64,000 nt of DNA, taken from assembly GCA_036500345.1 (NCBI GenBank), contig DASYCE010000011.1, forward strand, positions 62,001-126,000. The letters run 5' to 3'. The position numbers and the translations under genes were made by a program. The DNA is from Gemmatimonadales bacterium. Lineage in GTDB: Bacteria > Gemmatimonadota > Gemmatimonadetes > Gemmatimonadales > GWC2-71-9. The notes under the pieces are model-generated. The model searched no databases. It was not told where the DNA came from and worked only from the letters and a program-made list of their open reading frames with translations. Of the stretch, positions 49,502 to 63,552 are shown piece after piece (the stretch's first letter is position 1; each line of letters opens with the position of its first letter).

Positions 49502-51679
49502 TCAGTGCGCCCGCCGGAGCCCGGCTATTGCCTCTGCGTTGGATGGATCGATCGCCAACGCCCGCTCGAACCAGTTGATCGCCGCCGCGTTCTGGTGCCG
49601 CGCCAGCGCAAGATCTCCCTCCGCCGCGAGCACGTCTGCATCGTTCCCGTTGAGCGCAATCGCGCGCCCCAGATAGGCGCTTGCGGAGTCGAGTGAATGC
49701 GCGTCGAGCATCGCCCGCGCGGCGAAGAACAACACTCGTTCGTCGTGATCGCCCAGCGCCACCCCCTTCTCCGCTTCCTGCATTGCATCGGCCACCCGTC
49801 CGGCATCGGCGTACGCGAGTGACAGCAATGCATGCGCCGAACCGGCACCGGGCTGTCGGCGGGTGAGTTCCTCGAGCACCGGAACCGCCCGAAGTGCCTG
49901 ATGTTCCTGCAACAACAGTCCGCCGATCAATCCGAGCAGATCGTCGCGCGACGGATCGACCGCGGCGGCTTGTTGAAACGCGATGATGGCATCGTCGGTC
50001 CGCCGGACCATGAGGTCGAGCTGGCCCAGCGCGAGAAGCGTCTCCACCCGCGGCTCCATCGACGCCGCGCGGCGCAGGGAGATCAAGGCCGCGGTGGTGT
50101 CGCCCGATGCGAGGAATGCCCCACTGAGCGCCACAAGGAGCGTGTCGTTGCCGAAGCCACGCGGATAGTGCCCGAGGATGCTGTCCGCGTCACCGTACCT
50201 GCGATGGACGAAGTCGTTAGCGGCGACGCGCAGGGTTGCGTCGGCATACGTCGAATCGAGCGCAAGGGCATGCCGGTAGTCGGCGTCGGCTTCATCGGCG
50301 CGCGCGACGTTACGCTCGGCGATCGCGACGCCGAGGTTGTACCAGGCACGGGCATTGTTGCGAAAGACGACGGTGGCACCGCGCCACAGTTCCTCCGGCT
50401 GGCGCCAGGTCTCGCTGCGACGGAAGGTGCATGCGGCGAGCGCCACCACAGCGATAGCCCCACAGGCAGGCGCGATCGCCGGCAGAGTCACCGTGGACTG
50501 CTTCCGGTCACGGATCCAGTCCGTGAGGGCCACCGCCCCGATCACGAGCAATACGATGACCGCCGCGAGCGGGAGATACATGCGCCGCTCGGCACCGATC
50601 TCCGTGGCGATCGGCACGATGCTCGATGAGGGAGCGAGGATCGCTAAGAACCAGACGCCGAGGAATGCGAGCGGCTTCAGTCGATCGGCGCGAAACCATG
50701 TGACGATGGTGGCGACGAGGAGGATCGCGATGACCACGAGCCCCGGGACGGCGGTCCCGCCGGTGATCGGCCGGGATCCGTAATCGATGGTCAGTCGAGC
50801 CGGCCAGATCGCCAGCCCCAGATAACGGGTGATGATCCACCCCTGAGACGTCAGATACGCGAGCCATGAGATCGGCGCGCGAAGTCCCGCCCAGGCGCCT
50901 CGTGGTTGCCCAAGTTGAAGCGCAATGAGGATTCCCCACGTCGCTGCGAGACAGGCGTAGAACCGGCGCCGGTTGCGGAGCAATGGGGCGGTCAGGTCAT
51001 GCCAGGCGTCGAGGCGGAATGCGCGGTCGTAGAGGACGACGACGAGTGGTGCGGCGATCATCACCTCTTTCGATCCCATTCCGAGCGCGCAGGCGATGAC
51101 GCCGACGACATACCAGCGGTGGTCGTGGGCCTCCCAGGCTCGAATCGATGCGTAGACCGTCGCGATGAAACAGAACCCCATCAGGAGTTCGGTCCGCTGC
51201 GTGATATAGTCGACGGCATCGGTCTGCAGCGGATGGATGATCCACGCCGCCGTGATCGCCAGCGCGAGCCCATCAGCGCGAGCGCGCCAGCGTTCTGCCA
51301 GGCGGGCGCTCTGCAACGTGCGGCGGATGATGCCGAAGAGGAGCAGCGCCGTCGCAAGATGAAGGAGCAGATTCGTGACATGGAAGACGACAGTGGCGTT
51401 GCTTCCGCCAACTCCGACGACGGCGCCGATCGCCTGATCGATGGCGAGCGACAGGTTGGCGACCGGCCGGCCGCTTGTCGCGGTGTGAGGCGACGGTGAC
51501 AGCGGACCGCTGAGCGGCCAGAGATGCTGAATGCTCGAGTTGCGCTGGACGGCATTCTGGTCGTCGAAGACAAAGGGCGCGGTGAGCGCGGGAGCGAACG
51601 CGATCGACGCGAGGACGAGGACGGCGCCGAGTTGAAGCGTGAAACGCCGAATAGGGGGCAGTGGCGAAGATCGCTGCAT
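49502..51679 (-). CDS. polytopic membrane TPR protein (TMTC/O-mannosyltransferase-like)
   Basis: 725 residues. About ten membrane helices in the first 430 residues; the stretch FVFDDQNAVQRNSSIQHLWP resembles the DD-containing first loop of GT-C type mannosyltransferases (TMTC/PMT). It is followed by RRMYLPLAAVIVL, then TPR repeats from about 440 to the end (AWYNLGVAIAERNVARADEAD and others). Possible protein O-glycosyltransferase; the catalytic Asp is inferred from the loop, not proven. It converges with the kinase gene, 18 bases apart. Confidence 0.82.
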   Translation of the reverse strand: MQRSSPLPPIRRFTLQLGAVLVLASIAFAPALTAPFVFDDQNAVQRNSSIQHLWPLSGPLSPSPHTATSGRPVANLSLAIDQAIGAVVGVGGSNATVVFHVTNLLLHLATALLLFGIIRRTLQSARLAERWRARADGLALAITAAWIIHPLQTDAVDYITQRTELLMGFCFIATVYASIRAWEAHDHRWYVVGVIACALGMGSKEVMIAAPLVVVLYDRAFRLDAWHDLTAPLLRNRRRFYACLAATWGILIALQLGQPRGAWAGLRAPISWLAYLTSQGWIITRYLGLAIWPARLTIDYGSRPITGGTAVPGLVVIAILLVATIVTWFRADRLKPLAFLGVWFLAILAPSSSIVPIATEIGAERRMYLPLAAVIVLLVIGAVALTDWIRDRKQSTVTLPAIAPACGAIAVVALAACTFRRSETWRQPEELWRGATVVFRNNARAWYNLGVAIAERNVARADEADADYRHALALDSTYADATLRVAANDFVHRRYGDADSILGHYPRGFGNDTLLVALSGAFLASGDTTAALISLRRAASMEPRVETLLALGQLDLMVRRTDDAIIAFQQAAAVDPSRDDLLGLIGGLLLQEHQALRAVPVLEELTRRQPGAGSAHALLSLAYADAGRVADAMQEAEKGVALGDHDERVLFFAARAMLDAHSLDSASAYLGRAIALNGNDADVLAAEGDLALARHQNAAAINWFERALAIDPSNAEAIAGLRRAH

Positions 51680-51815
51680 CGTCCGTCTGGCAAGGGGCGG
51701 CTCGCGGAGCCGGCGGACTCCGCGATGCGACAGAGATCGAGTACCGTGCCGGCACGGTAAATATGCTCGGGAGGTGGCGCCGGTGCGATTGGCCGCACCT
51801 GGAGACCGGGCGCCG

Positions 51816-53642
51816 CTACGGGAGCAGCTGCAGGGTGAGGTGCGACGGCGCGGCCCGGGTGTGCCAGATCCGCTGTTCGGCGGACTGGAAGTCGCTCGGT
51901 CGCGCGTCGAAGATGTTGTCGATGAACTGCTGCGGATTGCGATCGTACAACGGGAACCAGCTGCTTTGCACCTCGACCATCATCCGGTGGCCCGTGACGA
52001 ACCGGTAGTACTGCTGGTGCAGGTCGACGTCGAACGGGATGATGCGATTGGACGGGATCGCCACTGCGTGATCGAACCCCTTCCAGTAGCGCCCCCGCAC
52101 GATGTCGGCGTTGACCATGAGTCGGTAGCCGCGTGCGTTGCCGCTGTCGGGAAAGAGATCGATCAGCTTGACGACCCAATCGGCGTCGGTGCCGCTCGTC
52201 GATGCAAAGAGGTGTGCGGTCACGTTCCCTGCGATGACGACGTCGTGCTCGAGTGGTGCCGATGTCCAGGTGGCGAGATCACGGCGCGCGCCGAGAAACT
52301 GCTGGTCCTGCATCAGCCACTTCTGCCAGCCGCTGCCATCCCGATCGTGTGGCAGGTACGGGACCGGTGAGGCGGGGTCGGAACGATACGAGAGATACCC
52401 GCTGTCATCGGACCGCGTCGCGGCCGCGGAATCGAAGCGCAGCACGCCGTTGGCGGACAGATAGATGTTCCGGTCCTTTGCCTCGGCCGGCGGCCATTGC
52501 TCAAGCGCGCGCCAGCGATTCGCTCCCGATTCGAACAAGGTCGCGGCGGCGAAATGCCCGTCACCGATGCCATGCAGATACCAGGCAAACCACGGGCGTT
52601 GTACGGCCGCCCTGAACCACGTCGCGGTGTTGCTGTCGAGTGCCATCGGTCCGACCGAGTCGGCCCGCGGGCCGAGCCACGCATTGTGCCACCATGGTCC
52701 GAGGACGATGTGCACCAGGCCGCTGGCGTCGTGCTTCGACATGCCCTGATACAGCGCCTGTGGTCCGAAGATGTCCTCCGGGTCCCACCAGCCACCGACG
52801 ATCAGGGTTGGCACCGACGCGATCGTGTCGATCCGCTGGAGCGCCCGCGATTGCCAGTATTCGTCGTCGGTCGGATGCGCCGCCAGTGCCTGCCAGAACG
52901 GGAGTGCTCCGACCCCGGACGCCTTGGCGATCGCGGTGAGGGTCTGCTGATGGAGATAGAAATCGTACTGATCGTTGTCTGGTACAGACGGATTCCGATT
53001 CCCGTCGACATACGCGGCGAACGCCACACCCTGCGTCTCGCGAAACGCTCCCTGGTGGTAGAAGTCGTCACCGAGCCAGGTGTCGCCCGTCGGTGCCTGC
53101 GGCGAAATCGCCTTGAGGGCAGGGTGCGGATGGATCCCGGCCATCGCCGCGAGCCAGCCACGGTAGGAGCTGCCAAGGACGCCGACCTTGCCGTTGTTGT
53201 CGGGGAGATGATGGATCAGCCAGTCGATCGTGTCGTACGCATCAGTCGATTCATCGACCCCGCCGGAATCGGCGAGCGGGCGATTGACGACGAACGTTCC
53301 GCCGGACCGATAGCGGCCGCGAATGTCCTGCACGACGAAGATGTATCCGTCGGCGGCGAGTTCGCGGTACATCGGCGGGAGGTCGGAGTTCGGCAGTTCC
53401 TGCTGCGCGCCGAACGGGGTGCGCTCCAGCAGGATCGGGAGCGGTCCGCTTGCGTGGCGCGGAGTGAGCGTCACGGCGAACAACCGGGTCCCGTCGCGCA
53501 TCGGGATGACGAGTTCAGCACGATCGAACTGCAGCGCCGACGAGCGGCCTGGTCGCGAACAATTCCCGGTCGCGAGAACCAGGGATGCAGCGAGCGCGGC
53601 GTGGCGGGCTCGCGCCAATCGGAGAGGTCGGAGTCGGGGCAC
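51816..53642 (-). CDS. CocE/NonD-family alpha/beta hydrolase (lipoprotein)
   Basis: 608 residues. A signal peptide with lipobox-like LATGNC (Cys28). The S15/CocE hydrolase domain has IPMRDGTRLFAVTLTP, the nucleophile GSSYRG (Ser159), a helical cap, and a C-terminal jelly-roll (about 440-608). The His and Asp partners are probably in the C-terminal part of the hydrolase domain. Members act on esters or N-terminal dipeptides; substrate unknown. The GTG at 53642 has no ribosome site; TACTAT lies right before it, so a short or leaderless mRNA is possible. Confidence 0.9.
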   Translation of the reverse strand: MPRLRPLRLARARHAALAASLVLATGNCSRPGRSSALQFDRAELVIPMRDGTRLFAVTLTPRHASGPLPILLERTPFGAQQELPNSDLPPMYRELAADGYIFVVQDIRGRYRSGGTFVVNRPLADSGGVDESTDAYDTIDWLIHHLPDNNGKVGVLGSSYRGWLAAMAGIHPHPALKAISPQAPTGDTWLGDDFYHQGAFRETQGVAFAAYVDGNRNPSVPDNDQYDFYLHQQTLTAIAKASGVGALPFWQALAAHPTDDEYWQSRALQRIDTIASVPTLIVGGWWDPEDIFGPQALYQGMSKHDASGLVHIVLGPWWHNAWLGPRADSVGPMALDSNTATWFRAAVQRPWFAWYLHGIGDGHFAAATLFESGANRWRALEQWPPAEAKDRNIYLSANGVLRFDSAAATRSDDSGYLSYRSDPASPVPYLPHDRDGSGWQKWLMQDQQFLGARRDLATWTSAPLEHDVVIAGNVTAHLFASTSGTDADWVVKLIDLFPDSGNARGYRLMVNADIVRGRYWKGFDHAVAIPSNRIIPFDVDLHQQYYRFVTGHRMMVEVQSSWFPLYDRNPQQFIDNIFDARPSDFQSAEQRIWHTRAAPSHLTLQLLP

Positions 53643-53694
53643 TATAGTAATGAATGGTATACCGGTGCGGGAGCGGCGGCGATGGTCGCCCGGT

Positions 53695-54135
53695 CTAGTT
53701 CAGGAGCGGCGCTGTCCCCGGGGCGTCGCAGAGCTTGGCGCGCAGGGCGGCAAATGCTTCACCGTTGGTCGGGTCGAGCACAAAGACATTGATCCGGTTC
53801 TGGTAAATGAACGGCGTCATCGTGCTGGCGCCCTTGATCCCCGGCTTGCCGCCGATTCGCCCGCAGACGACGGGCGCCGGCCAGCTGTTGCCCGTTTCGG
53901 CGGGTTGCACCACGATCAGCGAATCGAAGGTTGCCGTCGCGGGATTCTTGAGGAGCTGGGCCACTGTCGCCTTGGCATCAGTGGCGAGCGCCTGCGCGCC
54001 CGCCTTGTGCGCGGCAAGGAGGGAATCGGCGGCGCGGTGGGCCACGGCGGCGGAATCAACAGTCGACGGCGGAGGAGAACTGCCGCGACCACAGGCGGCA
54101 ACGAGGAGACCGATCGCAAATGCGTGGCGGGGCAT
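53695..54135 (-). CDS. small lipoprotein, unknown function
   Basis: 146 residues. Signal peptide MPRHAFAIGLLVAAC with Cys15. The mature region has an Ala-rich helix (AVAHRAADSLLAAHKAGAQA) and a C-terminal part with two Cys (PVVCGRIGGKPG and AKLCDAPG) that may form a disulfide. AGGAG precedes ATG 54135. It lies between the hydrolase and the DNA-ligase gene on the same strand. Confidence 0.75.
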   Translation of the reverse strand: MPRHAFAIGLLVAACGRGSSPPPSTVDSAAVAHRAADSLLAAHKAGAQALATDAKATVAQLLKNPATATFDSLIVVQPAETGNSWPAPVVCGRIGGKPGIKGASTMTPFIYQNRINVFVLDPTNGEAFAALRAKLCDAPGTAPLLN

Positions 54136-54181
54136 GAGTGCTCCTGTGCGTTGGTCAGGCAGCGCGAAATCTACTGCGCCA

Positions 54182-55207
54182 TCACCCCGCGAAGAGATCG
54201 TGCGCGGACGCGGTGGCGTGGGCCAGCTGATCGAAGGTGCACTGCTTCGGCGCCTTGTCCGGGCGCCAGCGCACCAGCGACGTCCCGTGCCGGAAGCGTC
54301 CACCGCTCCAGTGGTCGTAGGTGACCTCCACGACGAGCTTCGGCGCCAGTGGTTCCCATTTCATGCTGCGCTTGCCGCTCCAGCGGCTCGGGCCACCGGG
54401 CGCCTTGCCGGTAAAGCCCGGCGGCTTGATCAACGTCTTGAGTTTGCGCGTCAGTGCCGGACGGTCGTCGCGCCTGAACGACGAGAGGAAACCGACATGG
54501 TCGAGCTTTCCCTTCTTGTCGTACAGACCAAGGAGCAGCGATCCGACCAGCGCACTGTTCGACGCATAGCGAAACCCGCCGACGACGCAATCCGCCGTCC
54601 GAATCTGCTTGACCTTCCGCATCCCGGTCCGTTCGCCCGATTGATACGGGAGGTCGAGACGCTTGGCGATGACGCCGTCGATCCCCTGCCCCGCCATGGC
54701 AAACCAGTGCTTCGCCACCTTGGGATCGGCCGTCGCCGGCGACAAGGTGATCTGATCGTCGGCGGGAAAGCGCAGCGACAGCTTCTCGAGTTCGCGGCGG
54801 CGCGCCGACAGCGGCTCCCGGACCATCGATTTCGATCCGCGCGCGAGCAGGTCGAATACCACGTAGGTCGCGGGATACTCCGTGCTGAGCTTGCGAATGC
54901 GGGACGCTGCGGGATGGATGCGCTGCAGAAGCAGGTCAAAGTCGAGGACGCCGCCGTGGTCGATCAGCAGCTCGCCGTCGAGGATGAGCTGACGCAGCGA
55001 CAACCTGGCCACCATATCGACGATCTCGGGGAAGTAGCGCGTGAGCAGCTTGCCGCTCTTCGACATCAGCGTGACCGTTCCACCATCACGAAAGGCGAGG
55101 CAGCGGAATCCGTCCCATTTCGGTTCGTACTGCCATTCCTTCCCCACAGGGAGTTCGTCGACCGGAGCAGCTTCCATCGGCGGGTAGTCGGTCTCGAGTG
55201 CCAGCAT
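54182..55207 (-). CDS. ATP-dependent DNA ligase (LigC/LigD ligase-domain type)
   Basis: 341 residues: an adenylation domain and an OB fold without extra domains. Motif I is EPKWDGFR (Lys30 forms the lysyl-AMP), followed by LDGELLI, DGVIAKR (motif IV) and MRKVKQIRTADCVVGGF (motif V). It seals nicks in DNA and resembles mycobacterial LigC and the ligase part of LigD. The gene is 3 bases after the polymerase gene, so the two probably act together in break repair. No Ku gene is in the window. The start is ATG 55207. Confidence 0.92.
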   Translation of the reverse strand: MLALETDYPPMEAAPVDELPVGKEWQYEPKWDGFRCLAFRDGGTVTLMSKSGKLLTRYFPEIVDMVARLSLRQLILDGELLIDHGGVLDFDLLLQRIHPAASRIRKLSTEYPATYVVFDLLARGSKSMVREPLSARRRELEKLSLRFPADDQITLSPATADPKVAKHWFAMAGQGIDGVIAKRLDLPYQSGERTGMRKVKQIRTADCVVGGFRYASNSALVGSLLLGLYDKKGKLDHVGFLSSFRRDDRPALTRKLKTLIKPPGFTGKAPGGPSRWSGKRSMKWEPLAPKLVVEVTYDHWSGGRFRHGTSLVRWRPDKAPKQCTFDQLAHATASAHDLFAG

Positions 55208-55210
55208 CGG

Positions 55211-56749
55211 TCACCTGGCGCCGCGCGCCGGCGGTCCGAACGCGGCAAGATCGAACCGACCGCGCGACGACAGGAGCGGTTTCCAGAGATCGCCCACCCT
55301 GCGGACCCGGTCGGGAACGGTGTGGATGGTGAAGTCCTCGATCCGGACGCCGGCCTCCACGTCGTGCCATTTCAGTGGTGTCGACACCGGCGCGCCGCGC
55401 CTGGGGCGGACCGAATAAATCGACGCGAGGGTCCGTCCCCAGGCGTTCTGATTGTAGTCCACCAGCACGTGCCCGCGCGGGCGATCGGCGACGCGGTAAA
55501 TCGCGGTGAGAAGTTTCGGATGCAGCACGGCGAGTTCCTGCGCGATCCGTTTCGCGACCGCCCAGACCTCCTTCTGCGTCGGTCCGCGCACGATCGGCAG
55601 ATAGACATGGTATCCGCGCGATCCTGTCGTCTTGACAAGTGGCCGCATTCCGAGTGCCGCGAGGGCGTCGCGGAGGATGAGGGCGGCGTCGGTCACCCTC
55701 GCGAACGACGCGCCGGGGACCGGATCGAGATCGAAATGGATGAAGTCGGGACGATCGACATCGTCACAGCGCGCGTACCACGGATTGAGGTCGATGCAGC
55801 CGAGGTTGACGACCCACGCCAATGCGGCGCGATCCTGGATGATCGGAAAGTCGATCACGTTTCCCGACGCATGGGAGATCGTACAGGTCTCGATCCATTC
55901 CGGCCGCGGCGACGGCGCACGCTTCATGAAAAAGCACTTCCCCGTGATTCCGTTCGGGTACCGCTTCATCACCATGGCGCGGTCGCGCAGGTGCGGCAGC
56001 AGGACCGGGGCGATGCGCAGGTAGTACTCGATCAGTTCGCCCTTGGTGATCCGGTCGGTCGGCCAGTAAAGCTTGTCGAGGTTGGTGAGCTCGACCTCGT
56101 GACCGTCGATCGCCATCAACTCCGCGACAGCAGGCGCGCTGACGGCGTGAGCAGATCGGCGAGCCCGCTTCGCCGGTGGCCGGATCTTCCTTCGCGACGA
56201 GGTGATCACAGGAGCGTAGTCGAGTTCAGCTCCGACTCTTGCACAGCGAAGCAACAGACCGCCGCGGCTCATGTCGCCGCGCCCGGCGAATGTCGTCGGG
56301 AAGAGGAGCCGCTCGGCGAAGATGGTTTGCAGCACACCGACGTACTTGTCGGTCGCGACGGAGCCAAGCAGGATGGCGTGACGGATTTCTGATGCGCCGG
56401 CAATGAGTGCGGCGTCCCTCGCCAGCGGCACCCGATACGGTTCGTGAGTGTGATCGATGGAGGAGGCGCTCATCGCATGCAGATCGTCCAGGGTAATCTC
56501 CTGCGACGGATCGACGAGGCCGCGATCGCTGGTGATCACCCGGATCAGGTCGTCCGGTGCGCCAAAGCGCCTGGCGTAGGTGAGCTTTCCCCGGAAGTAG
56601 AGTCCGCTCAGAAAGGAGAAGACCTCACCGAGGGGGACGGCACCGGCGCGCAGGCGCGTCGCCAGATCGAAGGTCGCGCGTGGATTGAAGAGGAGGGCTG
56701 CCCGGCGACCGGCGGTACTCGCCGGCGAGAGGAGAAAGAGTCGCGGCAC
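55211..56749 (-). CDS. LigD-type primase-polymerase with extra N-terminal domain
   Basis: 512 residues. Residues about 215-500 form the NHEJ polymerase domain (VELTNLDKLYWP, TKGELIEYYLRIAPVLLPHL, then MKRYPNGITGKCFFMKRAP; metal-binding HFDLDP with Asp340 and Asp342; RGYHVYLPI). Residues 1-180 are a separate domain: MPRLFLLSPASTAGRRAALL, FSFLSGLYFRGKLTYA, LLGSVATDKYVGVL and GRGDMSRGGLLLR. I recall it as a stand-alone protein of unknown function in other soil bacteria, but cannot name it. A basic linker (about 185-205) joins them. The start is GTG 56749. It probably fills in and extends ends for the adjacent ligase. Confidence 0.9.
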   Translation of the reverse strand: MPRLFLLSPASTAGRRAALLFNPRATFDLATRLRAGAVPLGEVFSFLSGLYFRGKLTYARRFGAPDDLIRVITSDRGLVDPSQEITLDDLHAMSASSIDHTHEPYRVPLARDAALIAGASEIRHAILLGSVATDKYVGVLQTIFAERLLFPTTFAGRGDMSRGGLLLRCARVGAELDYAPVITSSRRKIRPPAKRARRSAHAVSAPAVAELMAIDGHEVELTNLDKLYWPTDRITKGELIEYYLRIAPVLLPHLRDRAMVMKRYPNGITGKCFFMKRAPSPRPEWIETCTISHASGNVIDFPIIQDRAALAWVVNLGCIDLNPWYARCDDVDRPDFIHFDLDPVPGASFARVTDAALILRDALAALGMRPLVKTTGSRGYHVYLPIVRGPTQKEVWAVAKRIAQELAVLHPKLLTAIYRVADRPRGHVLVDYNQNAWGRTLASIYSVRPRRGAPVSTPLKWHDVEAGVRIEDFTIHTVPDRVRRVGDLWKPLLSSRGRFDLAAFGPPARGAR

Positions 56750-56864
56750 GCAGGTGAGACGGCGCCTGTCGGTGCTTCACGCACAGTCGCGAGCCGGGAC
56801 TGCGGCCCCGCGCAATGTTTCCGGATGCGGCGCAGTTCGTTGCGCTCCCGGCCGACTGTGATAG

Positions 56865-57878
<1,014 letters not shown>

Positions 57879-58173
57879 GTCCGGGCGGCCCGGATCGCTG
57901 ACTGTGCGATCCGGCTCCCAACCGTGTGCGATGCGTGGTGCCGATCGTCGCCGCGTTTGAGGTTGCCGATGCCATGGAGCGCCGGTATTCTCTACCCCCC
58001 CCGGGTGACTGATTGGACTCGCGAACCTGACTCCCAAGCGGTCGAAGGCTTCAGCCAAGAAATCAACGAAAGCGCGCGCCAAGACTGCCCGCGCTGTTTC
58101 CCCCGACGCGTCGGACGACCTGTCGACTGCGGATCCGACCGGCTCGGGGGATCCGCGCCTTCCGTTTCCCGTC

Positions 58174-62187
<4,014 letters not shown>

Positions 62188-62232
62188 CGGGCGGCACCGC
62201 TGTGCGTCGGCGCGCCGCGTTCCCCGACAATG

Positions 62233-63132
62233 CTACTTCAGGAATGTCCCGTCGGCGAGTTCGCGAAACGCCTGCCCGAGCTCCTCGCGGGTGTTCATCA
62301 CGATCGGGCCGCGCCACGCTACCGGTTCGCGCAACGGCTCCCCGGATACCAGCAGGAAGCGGATCCCTTCTTCGCCCGCCTGCACGGTGACTTCGTCGCC
62401 GCGGTCGAAGAGGACCAGCGAGCGGTTGCCAACGGTCTCATGAATCACCTGATCCGGAATACCCGCCACTTCCGTCGCCACCGGCATCGGATCGGAGGCG
62501 TTGGAAAAGCGGCCGCTCCCGGCGAAGACATAGGCGAAGGCGTTGCGCGTCGTCTCGACCGGCAGACTCTTCCGCTTCCCCGGAGGCACCGAGATATCGA
62601 CGTATGACGGGTCGGCGGCGATTCCCTCGACCGGCCCGCGAATTCCCCAGAAGTTGCCGGTGATCACCCGAGCCACCGTGCCGTCGTCGTCGGTGCGAAC
62701 CGGGACGTCGCCGGCCTTGATCTCCTGGTAGCGCGGCGCCGTCATCTTCTTCGATGCCGGAAGGTTGGCCCAGAGCTGGAAGCCGTGCATCCGGCCCTCG
62801 GCATCGCCCTGCGGCATCTCCTGATGGATGATCCCGCTTCCGGCAGTCATCCACTGCACGTCACCTGCGCCGATGGTTCCGGCGTTGCCGATGCTGTCGG
62901 CGTGGTCGACCGTTCCGGCGAGGACGTAGGTAATCGTCTCGATCCCGCGATGTGGGTGCCACGGAAAGCCGGCGAGATAGTCGGCCGGCCGGTCGTTGCG
63001 GAAATCATCAAGCAGCAGGAACGGATCGACCTCGGCTGTGTCTCCAAAGCCGAACGCTCGGCGGAGATGCACCCCGGCGCCTTCGAGCGTCGGCATGGCG
63101 TGGACAATTCGTTTGACGGGTCGGATGGACAT
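62233..63132 (-). CDS. pirin family protein
   Basis: 299 residues, a two-cupin pirin. The N-terminal cupin has the metal ligands FPWHPHRGIETITYV (two His) and GSGIIHQEMP (His and Glu). Then comes the conserved HGFQLWANLPASKKM. The C-terminal cupin (about 160-290) contains VDISVPPG and the NAFAYVFAG strand. Bacterial pirins can act as quercetinase-like dioxygenases or redox-linked cofactors; activity here is unknown. The ATG at 63132 gives the family's usual RPVKRI start; a longer start adds 52 residues with no match. Converges with the CheB-CheR gene. Confidence 0.93.
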   Translation of the reverse strand: MSIRPVKRIVHAMPTLEGAGVHLRRAFGFGDTAEVDPFLLLDDFRNDRPADYLAGFPWHPHRGIETITYVLAGTVDHADSIGNAGTIGAGDVQWMTAGSGIIHQEMPQGDAEGRMHGFQLWANLPASKKMTAPRYQEIKAGDVPVRTDDDGTVARVITGNFWGIRGPVEGIAADPSYVDISVPPGKRKSLPVETTRNAFAYVFAGSGRFSNASDPMPVATEVAGIPDQVIHETVGNRSLVLFDRGDEVTVQAGEEGIRFLLVSGEPLREPVAWRGPIVMNTREELGQAFRELADGTFLK

Positions 63133-63552
63133 CGGGTCTTCGGTCCTGTCGATCTGGCGCAGGGAGATTCCTGGCGCGGTCTTCAAGAGTAAACAATAGG
63201 AGGTTCCCGGGGACTGCACTGCTGATGACTGACCGGTAGTAGCCGCGATTGGCGTGTCAGCGAAGGCCGAATCCCCTTGCTGTCTCATCGCATCGGAAGC
63301 TCTGGACCCGCCCGTCGATAGCTTCGGGCCAACATTGCAGTCGCATCGGCTTCATGGAGATGACCCACGCCGCGACGAGGGGGCGATGGAGCCGAGGCGG
63401 TAGCGCTCGGTGATCCAGTCGGTCCTGAATCGCTCTTCGACATCGCTTGTCCGCGCAATGAACGATCGTCGCACGTGACAAGCTTGGGAGTGTCACGTCG
63501 CCGATTCACCGAGTTGAAAGGCACGGCGATTCGGCGCGCTCACTGAGGACAA
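63133..63552. other. 420-bp gap without a supported gene
   Basis: Short open frames on both strands have neither ribosome sites nor recognisable sequence. It contains the promoter region of the pirin gene and presumably the end signals of the DsbA-like gene, but no clear hairpin with a T run, repeat or tRNA was seen. Confidence 0.5.

Noticed and set aside
53807-56392. An 861-codon plus-strand frame
   Set aside because: It is antisense to the ligase and polymerase genes, whose motifs are in register on the minus strand. The composition is that of an antisense shadow.
54182-56749. A complete Ku/LigD NHEJ operon
   Set aside because: Only a LigC-like ligase and a polymerase fusion are present; no Ku or phosphoesterase domain was found in the window.
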